In this document: piece after piece, positions 24,817 to 32,005 of the stretch | How the letters are laid out: every line of letters begins with the position of its first letter | How positions within the stretch are numbered: position 1 is the stretch's first letter | Source of the DNA: Tissierellales bacterium | Lineage (GTDB): Bacteria > Bacillota > Clostridia > Tissierellales > JASKZW01 | Length of the DNA: 32,005 bases | NCBI GenBank assembly: GCA_030152145.1 | Contig: JASLIL010000043.1 | Coordinates: 1 to 32,005 of the forward strand | Direction of reading: 5' to 3' | Position numbers and translations under genes: made by a program | Notes under the pieces: model-generated | What the model was told of the DNA's origin: nothing | The model's database searches: none | What the model saw: the letters and a program-made list of their open reading frames with translations, nothing else

Positions 24817-25617
24817 CTATTCCGTCATTTTAGCCTTTAAGCCATCACCTATAAGATTAATACTTAAAACCGTAACTATTACAAAAAGTCCTGCTGGCAA
24901 CCAAATCCACCATTCTCTTTGTAGGGTCATCATACTTTGTGCAGAAGAAAGCATATTTCCCCAACTAGCCCTAGGCGGTCTTACTCCCATACCTAAAAAA
25001 CTAAGAGAAGATTCTATTAAAATAGCCTGAGCTATACTCATAGTTGACACCAATACAAGACTATTAAATATATTTGGTAGAACATGATTTCCAATTATAT
25101 AGGCTGAGCTAAATCCGTTTATCCTAGCTGAAACTATATAATCTTGGTTGCTGATTTTAAGAACTTCGCTCCTAATGATCCTAGCTGTTCCTGGCCAACC
25201 AAAAACTGATATTATTAAGATTAGATTTTTAGCTGATGGCCCTCTTATACTAGCTAAAGATATAGCCAGGATGTAAAAGGGAAAACACATTATTATATCT
25301 GCCAATCTCATTATGATGTTGTCAACAGCTCCTCTGTAATACCCAGCTAACATTCCCAGAACTAAGGCTATAACTATCTTTAAACCAGTTGCCATAAGTC
25401 CTATGCCAAGAGATACCCTGCCTCCATACATCAACCTAGCCAATATATCTCTTCCCAGTTCATCTGTCCCCAAAACATGACCTGGTCCTGGACCAGTACT
25501 AATCTTGTATAGATCCACATAATCTGGATCCATAGAATATACAAGAGGCCCTAAAAACGAAAATAAAAAAACCAATAATAAAAAAAGACAACCTATAAAT
25601 AACTTCTTATTCTTCAT
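24817..25617 (-). CDS. ABC transporter permease, peptide/nickel family (DppC/NikC-type)
   Basis: A 266-residue inner-membrane permease. A first helix (about 5-24) and the outside segment with GTDELGRDILARLMYGGRVS (about 50-69), a family hallmark, are followed by several helices. The ATPase contact loop lies near ARINGFSSAYIIGNHVLPN and ends at VLPN. The late LSFLGMGVRPPRASWGNML signature is typical of the C-type partner. It is spaced 10 nt after the B-type permease. Confidence 0.93.
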   Translation of the reverse strand: MKNKKLFIGCLFLLLVFLFSFLGPLVYSMDPDYVDLYKISTGPGPGHVLGTDELGRDILARLMYGGRVSLGIGLMATGLKIVIALVLGMLAGYYRGAVDNIIMRLADIIMCFPFYILAISLASIRGPSAKNLILIISVFGWPGTARIIRSEVLKISNQDYIVSARINGFSSAYIIGNHVLPNIFNSLVLVSTMSIAQAILIESSLSFLGMGVRPPRASWGNMLSSAQSMMTLQREWWIWLPAGLFVIVTVLSINLIGDGLKAKMTE

Positions 25618-25627
25618 ATCCTGCCTC

Positions 25628-26572
25628 CTATTCCAAGTTAATTCTCTTATCTACCAGAAGATACAAGATATCTGCCAATAAATTAGATATTAAGATCAAG
25701 ACAACATTTAAAACCAACAGTCCCATTATAAGAGGATAATCCCTATAAAGAGCAGCATCATAGTTTAGCTTCCCTATGCCTGGCCAAATAAATACAGACT
25801 CAGTTACCAAAGCTCCAGAAACCAAAGCTGGAATCTGCATAGATACAATTGTTATTATAGGAGCTAAAATATTCCTGCCCCCATGCTTTAATATGGCTTT
25901 TCTTATGGTCAGCCCCTTACCTATAGCTGTTTTAAGATAATCCTTTTTCAACTCCTCTAACATAGCACTTCTAATATATCTAACAAAAGTTGAAATATTT
26001 AAATATGTTAAAACCACCAGTGGTAGGACCATATGCCTTGCAATTTCATTTTTCCCCCCTGAAAATCCCTGCATCCCAGATATGGGAAACCAAGCTAAAT
26101 CAAAGGAGAAAACTTTAATTAAAAGTATAGCAAAGAAAAAAGTTGGAATGCTCATACCTATAAGACTTAATAGGTTAACTAATCTATCTACCAGACCCCC
26201 TTCCCTATAGGCGCAATATATACCTAAAGGTATTGAAATAAACAAAGCTATCAAAAGTGCTGGAATAGATAAAAGTAAGGTGTTTGGCAATCTCTGACCT
26301 ATAACTTCTTTCACCGGCTTCCCATACTCTAAGGAATAGCCAAAATCAAACTTTATAGCATCCTTACCCCATTTTAAAAACTTAAGATGGAGTGGATCAT
26401 AGTAGCCCTTTTCTATTAAAATTTCCTCCACTCTTTCCTTGGGAGTATTAGGACTTATCTTGTTTAAATATGGATTTCCTGGCTGCAGCTGAAGTAGGGC
26501 AAAAATTAAAATACTAACCCCTATCAAGATAAATACCGAATATAATATTCTCTTAAATATATAATCCTTCAT
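25628..26572 (-). CDS. ABC transporter permease, peptide/nickel family (DppB/NikB-type)
   Basis: A 314-residue inner-membrane permease beginning with FKRILYSVFILIGVSILIF, the standard first helix. Further signatures are RLPNTLLLSIPALLIALFI and the late VSGALVTESVFIWPGIGKL, characteristic of B-type partners. The ATPase contact loop is near KTAIGKGLTIRKAILKHGGR. ATG 26572 follows AGGAG. A hairpin separates it from the binding-protein gene, so it is expressed by read-through. Confidence 0.94.
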   Translation of the reverse strand: MKDYIFKRILYSVFILIGVSILIFALLQLQPGNPYLNKISPNTPKERVEEILIEKGYYDPLHLKFLKWGKDAIKFDFGYSLEYGKPVKEVIGQRLPNTLLLSIPALLIALFISIPLGIYCAYREGGLVDRLVNLLSLIGMSIPTFFFAILLIKVFSFDLAWFPISGMQGFSGGKNEIARHMVLPLVVLTYLNISTFVRYIRSAMLEELKKDYLKTAIGKGLTIRKAILKHGGRNILAPIITIVSMQIPALVSGALVTESVFIWPGIGKLNYDAALYRDYPLIMGLLVLNVVLILISNLLADILYLLVDKRINLE

Positions 26573-26591
26573 ATCAATTCTCCTATTGAAA

Positions 26592-26615
26592 AAAGCCTTC
26601 TAAAAAGAAGGCTTT
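26592..26615 (-). terminator. Intra-operon terminator after the family-5 binding-protein gene
   Basis: A perfect 10-bp stem AAAGCCTTCT/AGAAGGCTTT with loop TTTT is followed on the minus strand by TTTTTTC. It lies directly after the lipoprotein gene stop and before the permease ribosome site. It probably limits expression of the membrane genes. Confidence 0.8.
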
Positions 26616-26617
26616 AA

Positions 26618-28303
26618 TTATTTTTTAATTACCCAATTCTCTATGTTATAGAAGTTTCTAAAGCTTCCTGGATTATAATTTTCCAAATTACTATTATAGG
26701 CCTGTATAACATTAGGAACATAAAGTGGAATCCATGGTAGCTCATCATTCATAAGCTTAGCGAACTCACTATATATTTCCTTTCGCTCACCCTGGTCTAA
26801 AGTGTTTAAAGCCTGATCTAGAAGTTTATCAACTTCTGGATTTCTAAAACCACTTATATTCCATCCATAGACACCCTTCTCATCACTAGCAGCGTCTGAA
26901 TACCAAGTAGGCTTTGGATTTGGTTCAGCACCTAAAGTGTTGGCCATTAGATATAAATCAAAATCATGGTTTCCAACTACCTTTTCCATCAAGCTTGAGA
27001 ATTCCATAATTTCAAGCTCTATATCTATTCCAACTTCTTTTAATTGACTTTGAATTATAGGAGCTGCTAGCTCTCTAGCCTTATCTCCTGAAGGATAAGT
27101 TAGAGTTAACTTTAAGTTTTCTCCATCTTTATCTACAAATCCATCTCCATCACTATCTTCATAACCAGACTCTTTCAATAGCTCTCTAGCCTTGTCCACA
27201 TCTCTAATATAAGGATTTAAAACTCCTTCTTCTGGGTATGACCATAAACTAGGAACCATAGGTGCATCTATAACTACACCATTTCCATCTATAAGCTCCT
27301 TAACCATAAGCTGTCTATCTAAACCATAGGCCATGGCCTGTCTTATATTCTTATCTTTTAAGACATCACTTCTCAAGTTTGTACCCATATACTGAATATT
27401 TGAATTAGGGTAGCTAACTGTCTTGATCTTATTTTCTTCTAAATAATCTATATCCTTTTGTTTTGAGCTTGATACTCCCGCTATATCTATACTTCCATTT
27501 ATTAGTTCTGCCTGAGCTGTATCCTCATTGGCTACCTTAAATATAAAATATGGTGTCTTGGGAGCTCCCTTAAAGTAATCTTCATTTGCAGATAACTTTA
27601 CAAACTCCCCGTCCCTAAACTCTTCCATCTTATAAGGACCTGTACCAACTGGATTCTGTAAGTTTTCTGTAGCATTAATCCACTCTCCAATAGCTATATC
27701 CTTCCAAATATGTTCTGGAATAATAGCTGTACCACCAAGCTCTATTAAAGATGGGGCATAGGGCTTTTCAAAATTAAGCTCTAAATTAGTTTCATCTAAG
27801 ACCTTAATTCCCTCTATTTTCTCTGCCTTACCATCCATATAGTCTCTAGCACCCACTATAGACTCTACAAAAGAAGCATTGCTTCCTTCATAACCTGGAT
27901 TTGCCAAACTCTCATAGGTAAACTTAACATCACTAGCTGTAACTTTTTCTCCATCATGCCATTTAAGATCATCTTTTAGACTAAAAGTAATCTTTAAATT
28001 GTCATCAGATATTTCATAATCCTTAGCTAGAGCTGGGCTCAAGTTAAGATCTTCATCAAATTCTAAAAGTCCATTATACAAAACTGAGTTAACCGTATTG
28101 TCATATAGGGTATCAGCTACCATAGGATTAAATACTCCTGATGGAGCACTCCATATTGCATAAACTATTTCTTCTTTGATCCCATCTGCTTTCTCCTCAC
28201 TGCCTTTAGTCTCAACAGACTTAGGATCCTTGCCACAAGCTGTTAGTACCATGGTCAAAGCTAAAACCATAGACATAAGTGCCACTATCTTTCTATTTTT
28301 CAT
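26618..28303 (-). CDS. ABC transporter substrate-binding lipoprotein, family 5 (OppA/DppA/NikA-type)
   Basis: A 561-residue binding protein. The signal peptide ends in lipobox LTAC with Cys23. Family-5 features are LKDDLKWHDGEKVTASDVKFTYE, VGTGPYKMEEF and the long C-terminal lobe with ELLKESGYEDSDGDGFVDKDGENLKL. The last is a DxDxDGxxDxDG acidic loop resembling a calcium site, seen in some secreted family-5 proteins. Peptides are the commonest ligand; nickel or metal chelates are alternatives given the short ATPases. Start ATG 28303 follows GAGGTGAG. First gene of the five-gene importer. Confidence 0.92.
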   Translation of the reverse strand: MKNRKIVALMSMVLALTMVLTACGKDPKSVETKGSEEKADGIKEEIVYAIWSAPSGVFNPMVADTLYDNTVNSVLYNGLLEFDEDLNLSPALAKDYEISDDNLKITFSLKDDLKWHDGEKVTASDVKFTYESLANPGYEGSNASFVESIVGARDYMDGKAEKIEGIKVLDETNLELNFEKPYAPSLIELGGTAIIPEHIWKDIAIGEWINATENLQNPVGTGPYKMEEFRDGEFVKLSANEDYFKGAPKTPYFIFKVANEDTAQAELINGSIDIAGVSSSKQKDIDYLEENKIKTVSYPNSNIQYMGTNLRSDVLKDKNIRQAMAYGLDRQLMVKELIDGNGVVIDAPMVPSLWSYPEEGVLNPYIRDVDKARELLKESGYEDSDGDGFVDKDGENLKLTLTYPSGDKARELAAPIIQSQLKEVGIDIELEIMEFSSLMEKVVGNHDFDLYLMANTLGAEPNPKPTWYSDAASDEKGVYGWNISGFRNPEVDKLLDQALNTLDQGERKEIYSEFAKLMNDELPWIPLYVPNVIQAYNSNLENYNPGSFRNFYNIENWVIKK

Positions 28304-28456
28304 AATCTCACCTCATCATTTTTTCTAACATAGAAAATTCTATCATAAATAAATATTATTATTAATCATGTTTTTCTATACTAGTAATGATTCTTATAGG
28401 TAAAAATTATATGCTAAAGAATTCCTTATTTCTTCCTACTTTTCTTCTAATTTAAA

Positions 28457-28498
28457 AGCTAAGTTTTCTAAATATCTAAAGACTTCTCTAACTTAGCT
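28457..28498. repeat. 9-bp inverted repeat upstream of the family-5 ABC operon
   Basis: AGCTAAGTT (28457-28465) and AACTTAGCT (28490-28498) are perfect inverted arms 24 nt apart, about 155 nt before the lipoprotein start. It could be an operator or an RNA stem. I see no recognised riboswitch in 28304-28520. Confidence 0.45.
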
Positions 28499-28520
28499 AG
28501 CCTTTAAATCTATCTTCAAA

Positions 28521-28560
28521 AAAATATCAGCCCTGCTTCCATAAGCAGGGCTGATATTTT
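28521..28560 (-). terminator. Strong terminator of the M20 peptidase gene
   Basis: A perfect 18-bp stem (28521-28538 with 28543-28560; core ATATCAGCCCTGCTT on the minus strand) has a 4-nt loop. On the minus strand a U-run follows. It lies directly after the peptidase stop and separates it from the ABC operon. Confidence 0.9.
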
Positions 28561-28561
28561 T

Positions 28562-29677
28562 CTATAATCTATCTATATTTTTAACCAACTCTATTAAGTA
28601 TTCTGTATTTTTAAATACATAACTAAGTTTTACCCATTCATTAACAGTATGGGCATCTCTTACACCTGTTCCTAGTACACAGGTTTTAACTCCATTTTTA
28701 TTAAAGTTACCTGCATCAGTTATAAAAACTGGTCTGATTTTTTCAAAATCCAAACCTACCTTGACACCAGCTTTTTCAAGAGCTCTCATATATATTGAAT
28801 CCTTGTCTAAAATAAATCCAGGGACATTTCCTAGATCCCTTATCTCAAGACCAAGTCCTTGATCTCTAGCCACTGCAGTAAAGCTGCTTTTAAAATTTTC
28901 TATCTCCCTCTTAATCACATCTTTATCAAATGACGCTATAATATATTCTACTACTACCTTTCCAGGTATAGCTCCTATAGTCCAATCTCCCTCTGCATAA
29001 ATAGCATTAACAACGGTATTCTCATCAATCCTACCTACTGAAACTTTACTCATAGCATCTGATGCAGCCTTGAAAGCATTTTTGCCACTGTCTACATCAA
29101 AGAAAAGGTGACCTGTCTCCCCTTCCAAACTGGCCTGGAGAATACTTAACTCTGGTTCTCCATAAGCTACTATTCCTGGATCCACAAAACCATCTAGAAT
29201 AAAGCCATAATCTATACCATGAGCTTTTAAATCTATATTAGAAGCTCCTAAAGCTCCTAGCTCCTCAGCTACTGTAAACACAACATATATTTCTGGATGA
29301 TCTAGCTTATTTTCAACTATATAATCTAACATATTTAAAATAGCTACTATACCAGCCTTATTATCAGCGCCTAGGGTTGTCTTTCCGTCAGATTTAATTA
29401 TATCTCCATCTATTTGAGGATTTACATTATCACAAGGGCTAACAACATCCATATGAGAATTAAACATGATTTTTTTCTTTCCAGGAGCCTTAAGCACCCC
29501 AATAATATTACCAGTATTTCCACCTATAAGCTCACCCGTATTATCTTCATATACTTCTAATCCTAGTTTTTCCAATCTCTTTACTATATAGTCTGCTAGC
29601 TTTCTTTCATCTAAACTCGGGGAACTTAGTCTTATAAGCCTTAACAATTCATCTGTAACCTTAGCCTTAAAATCCAA
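28562..29677 (-). CDS. M20 family metallopeptidase (PepT/tripeptidase-like)
   Basis: About 371 residues from a TTG at 29677, 9 nt after AGGAG; an ATG at 29686 directly abuts that ribosome site, so I prefer the TTG. Zinc-site residues of the M20 family are all visible: H75 and D77 (SHMDVV), bridging D105 (LGADNKAG), catalytic Glu and metal Glu E138/E139 (AEELG), D162 (LDG) and H343 (DAHTVNEW). A dimerisation insert lies in the middle. The form TLGADNKAG is typical of PepT-like tripeptidases. The lack of a signal peptide places it in the cytoplasm. It lies just upstream of the family-5 importer, consistent with hydrolysis of imported peptides, but has a separate terminator. Confidence 0.92.
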   Translation of the reverse strand: MDFKAKVTDELLRLIRLSSPSLDERKLADYIVKRLEKLGLEVYEDNTGELIGGNTGNIIGVLKAPGKKKIMFNSHMDVVSPCDNVNPQIDGDIIKSDGKTTLGADNKAGIVAILNMLDYIVENKLDHPEIYVVFTVAEELGALGASNIDLKAHGIDYGFILDGFVDPGIVAYGEPELSILQASLEGETGHLFFDVDSGKNAFKAASDAMSKVSVGRIDENTVVNAIYAEGDWTIGAIPGKVVVEYIIASFDKDVIKREIENFKSSFTAVARDQGLGLEIRDLGNVPGFILDKDSIYMRALEKAGVKVGLDFEKIRPVFITDAGNFNKNGVKTCVLGTGVRDAHTVNEWVKLSYVFKNTEYLIELVKNIDRL

Positions 29678-29781
29678 AAGAATCATCTCCTCTAATCTTT
29701 GTGACTTAAGTATAGAACACTTGTATATTTTAATCTATTACCCATTCATATATTTTTCCCTACCCCAAAGGGTTATATTAG

Positions 29782-29824
29782 AAAAGACCCTAATCTTTTC
29801 TAGATTGAAAAAATAGGATCTTTT
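29782..29824 (-). terminator. Probable terminator of the LuxR-type regulator gene
   Basis: On the minus strand the 11-position arms AAAAGATCCTA and TAGGGTCTTTT (one G-U pair; 29824-29814 with 29792-29782) enclose a 21-nt loop with a small inner ATCT/AGAT stem. It begins 2 nt after the stop codon and ends in a short U-run. Confidence 0.65.
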
Positions 29825-29825
29825 A

Positions 29826-30917
29826 TTAGGATTTATTTAATTTTCTTAAAAGTGCTAGTCTATTATTGACATTTAATTTTTTATATATATTTTTAATGTG
29901 CATCTTAACTGTATTTATACTTATATGAAGCTTTTCAGCTATCTCCTTATTTCCCAAGCCCTTTAAAATTTCCCTTAATATTTCCATCTCCCTATCTGTT
30001 AAACTATAGGTCTTAAGATCTAGGTCTAATTTTCCCATACTTGTAAACCAGCTATCATGATAAATATTCACCATATAATATTTATTTAAATTTTTATCTT
30101 GATCAAAATAATTTAAAATAGCTACCTCATAAAAATAATCCTCTATAGAAGAATAATCTAAGAAGCCCTTACTATCTAATATCCTTATATTCTCCTGATT
30201 GAAAACTATATCCCTTATACCTTCCAAGCTCCTATTCTGACCAATTTTCTCTGTTAAATCTAAGCTATAGTCCACAGCTAATTTGTTAAATTTTGTCAAA
30301 TCAAATCTCTCATCAAAAAGCATAAATCCAAAGTCTAAACTTTCATTACTTGTCTGAAAAAGTCCTATCTCATCTCTAAGATAGTCTATTTCTTCTACTA
30401 GTTCATAGTTATATGCTATTATCTCTGCTAAATAATTGCTTAAAGCTAGCTCTCTTTCAGTAAAAGGTCCTTCCTCCCTACTTCTTTCAAAAGATATAGT
30501 ATCTAAATCCTGATTCAAGACAAGAGAAATTTCATATCTAATATTATGTTTTTTAAAGAAACTATAGTGACTGCTTTTAAAAAAACTCTGCCTATAATTA
30601 GGATCTTCTAAGATTTCTTCAAGAGATATACTAAAGGGAGGCTTGTACTTATAAGACTTATCTCTTATATAGTTAAAGACTATATCTCCCTGGCTTATAT
30701 TTTGAAAATACTCATCCATAACATCTTCAGCATAATTATAGACAGTAATATTTACCATTTCACCATCAGAAAATTTATAAAAAGCTGACTTTTCTATAGC
30801 AAATATACTTTTAAGTAATTTCAATATGTAGTAGGGATAGTTGCCAAGATCAGGATCTTTTAAAAGCCTGTTTATCTCTAAAAGTTTCTCATAATCTTCT
30901 CCACTTAAGTAATTCAT
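29826..30917 (-). CDS. LuxR-type HTH transcriptional regulator with an unrecognised N-terminal sensor region
   Basis: A 363-residue protein. The C-terminal 63 residues (301-363) hold a GerE/LuxR DNA-binding helix-turn-helix: SLTDREMEILREILKG, then NKEIAEKLHISINTVKMH with the recognition helix, then KNIYKKLNV. The N-terminal 300 residues are soluble and show no receiver aspartate, no Walker A and no membrane segment. A helical joint near ELALSNYLAEIIAYNYELVEEI (about 157-178) resembles the end of GAF-like sensor domains, but I cannot name a domain. ATG 30917 has only a weak upstream ribosome site (AAGGATGG). The gene follows trmH by 53 nt and precedes the M20 peptidase and ABC genes, which are plausible targets. 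Confidence 0.8.
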   Translation of the reverse strand: MNYLSGEDYEKLLEINRLLKDPDLGNYPYYILKLLKSIFAIEKSAFYKFSDGEMVNITVYNYAEDVMDEYFQNISQGDIVFNYIRDKSYKYKPPFSISLEEILEDPNYRQSFFKSSHYSFFKKHNIRYEISLVLNQDLDTISFERSREEGPFTERELALSNYLAEIIAYNYELVEEIDYLRDEIGLFQTSNESLDFGFMLFDERFDLTKFNKLAVDYSLDLTEKIGQNRSLEGIRDIVFNQENIRILDSKGFLDYSSIEDYFYEVAILNYFDQDKNLNKYYMVNIYHDSWFTSMGKLDLDLKTYSLTDREMEILREILKGLGNKEIAEKLHISINTVKMHIKNIYKKLNVNNRLALLRKLNKS

Positions 30918-30970
30918 CTCAACACCATCCTTAATACTTCTTATAGCTAAATATATTTAAATCTAAATTT

Positions 30971-31696
30971 CTAGTAGTCTGAAAAATGGTTGGCTGCTAT
31001 ACCAAAGGCTATGGAAAGATTAAGGGAGTCTATTTTAGCCGAATGATTGATAAATAAACTTTCTCCTAGGTCTAAAAACTTAGGATCTAAACCTCTAGCC
31101 TCATTGCCCAGAACCAAAGAAAATCTAGTATCTTCTGGTCTCTTAACTTTCTTTAACTTGTTTTTACCATCTAACATAAAGGAGTAGAGCTTATGATCTT
31201 CATATTTATTCATATAGTCCTCTATTGTTTCAAAGTGTTCTATATTTATGGAGAAGGCTGCTCCCATAGAGGCCCTTATGCTGTTGGGATTAAATATATC
31301 TACTGCTGGCCTTATTATGGCTATATCTTCAAAGCCAAAGCCCAGCCCGGTCCTTATTATTGTGCCTAGGTTACCTGCATCACTGGGATTTACCAGTACT
31401 ACATGGGGCTTGTCCTTTCTTAGCTGGCCCTCATACTTGAAAAATACTCCAGCTACAAATACATTGCCCTTATTTGATATTCTATTTATAGTGTTTCTAC
31501 TTACTTCAAATTCAACTCCGTTTTCCCTACAGTAGTCATATATATTCATAGATTGATCCTCCTGATTGTAGTCAGGGTCTATGAAAATCTTGTAGATTCT
31601 ATTCTTCTGATACTTGATTAACTCTACTGTGGGAGCCATTCCCAAACTATAGGAATAGTCATACTTACTCTTATATCTCTTAACCTTGAATTCCAA
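30971..31696 (-). CDS. TrmH/SpoU-family RNA 2'-O-methyltransferase
   Basis: A 241-residue member of the SPOUT (trefoil-knot) methyltransferases, which use S-adenosylmethionine to methylate ribose 2'-OH in tRNA or rRNA. Three family motifs are visible: NPSDAGNLGTIIRTGLGFG (motif 1, with the catalytic Arg), FSLVLGNEARGLD (motif 2) and AKIDSLNLSIAFGIA (motif 3). An N-terminal region of about 85 residues is the likely substrate-binding part. The RNA target is not defined by sequence. The start is a TTG at 31696, fixed by AGGAGG 8 nt upstream. It is likely transcribed from its own promoter and may run on into the LuxR gene. Confidence 0.9.
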   Translation of the reverse strand: MEFKVKRYKSKYDYSYSLGMAPTVELIKYQKNRIYKIFIDPDYNQEDQSMNIYDYCRENGVEFEVSRNTINRISNKGNVFVAGVFFKYEGQLRKDKPHVVLVNPSDAGNLGTIIRTGLGFGFEDIAIIRPAVDIFNPNSIRASMGAAFSINIEHFETIEDYMNKYEDHKLYSFMLDGKNKLKKVKRPEDTRFSLVLGNEARGLDPKFLDLGESLFINHSAKIDSLNLSIAFGIAANHFSDY

Positions 31697-31761
31697 GCTA
31701 AATCCTCCTTAAACTTATATATCTTACTATCTAACCGATAATTCTTATAGTAGCCTACTTT

Positions 31762-31770
31762 ATTATATCA
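31762..31770 (-). promoter_or_regulatory. Extended -10 promoter of the TrmH-family gene
   Basis: On the minus strand 31770-31762 reads TGATATAAT, an exact extended -10. A second TATAAT overlaps just upstream (31775-31770). It is 66 nt before the start codon. Confidence 0.55.
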
Positions 31771-31863
31771 TTATACTATATTTTTTTATTTTCTTAAATT
31801 TTTATAGAATCTATCTTTCTGGGTATAAATAAGTAAATGAATGCTAATAATTTTTTCTTGTAT

Positions 31864-31885
31864 TATAAGCTATTTATAGCTTATA
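31864..31885 (+). repeat. 9-bp inverted repeat upstream of the right-edge gene
   Basis: TATAAGCTA (31864-31872) and TAGCTTATA (31877-31885) are perfect arms around TTTA, 33 nt before the ATG at 31919. There is no U-run after it, so it is more like an operator or 5' leader stem than a terminator. I could not place a convincing promoter here. Confidence 0.5.
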
Positions 31886-31918
31886 GATCGAACTTAAGTA
31901 TAAACTAAGGAGGTCCTA

Positions 31919-32005
31919 ATGAAGAAAAATAAACTTATTATAAGCAGCCTTCTTTTGCTGCTTCTTTTAAATATATTTTTACCCATTTCAGCCCAGGCTA
32001 GAAAA
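31919..32005 (+). CDS. N-terminus of a secreted protein (cut by window edge)
   Basis: Twenty-nine codons are visible. ATG 31919 follows AAGGAGG at good spacing. The translation begins MKKNKLIISS, runs through a leucine-rich hydrophobic core and ends in PISAQARK. This is a classical Sec signal peptide with a probable cleavage site after AQA. Nothing else of the protein is in the window, so its function is unknown. Confidence 0.8.
   Translation, partial: MKKNKLIISSLLLLLLLNIFLPISAQARK

Noticed and set aside
1..32005. CRISPR array, tRNA or rRNA genes
   Set aside because: No regularly spaced repeats and no cloverleaf or rRNA-like segments were recognised on either strand.

Overview
The window looks like chromosomal DNA from a low-GC Gram-positive anaerobe of the Clostridia/Tissierellia kind. 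The grounds are AT-rich sequence with many AGA/AGG and ATA codons, very strong Shine-Dalgarno sites, frequent TTG and GTG starts, a tRNA-sensing T-box leader, lipoprotein-type ABC binding proteins, an SLH-domain protein and a VanZ-like protein. The placement below phylum level is inference. No tRNA, rRNA, CRISPR array, phage module or complete insertion sequence was seen. One IS30-type transposase end lies at the left edge.

Layout. Bases 1-241 hold the 3' end of an IS30-family transposase and its probable terminal repeat. A VanZ-like membrane protein (+) follows. A minus-strand pair encodes a phospholipase D-like/cardiolipin synthase-like protein and RecQ helicase. A minus-strand NitT/TauT-type ABC importer follows (binding lipoprotein, permease, ATPase). 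On the plus strand are a PreP-type M16 metalloprotease, a small membrane protein with an L7/L12-like tail, and a 37-kDa nucleoid-associated-type protein. Topoisomerase III (-) and a YaiI/YqxD protein (+) are divergent.

The centre (15047-21775) is a minus-strand operon trpE-trpD-trpC-trpF-trpB-trpA-DAHP synthase. It is preceded by a T-box leader with a UGG (Trp) specifier and a TTGACA-17-TACAAT promoter. The genes abut or overlap, so transcription and translation are tightly linked and the operon should switch on when uncharged tRNA-Trp accumulates. No trpG glutaminase is present, and TrpE has a changed feedback-site motif.

The right third holds upp (+), then minus-strand genes: a small SLH protein, a five-gene peptide/nickel-type ABC importer, an M20 peptidase, a LuxR-type regulator with an unrecognised N-terminal region, and a TrmH-family RNA methyltransferase. 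At the right edge a plus-strand secreted-protein gene begins and is cut off.

Regulatory structure is unusually easy to read. Convergent gene pairs share perfect hairpins. Both ABC operons carry a terminator directly after the binding-protein gene. Several promoters have an extended -10 (TGnTATAAT). I found no convincing new multi-gene system. The most unusual points are the TrpE/trpG situation, the membrane-anchored L7/L12-like protein and the LuxR regulator.
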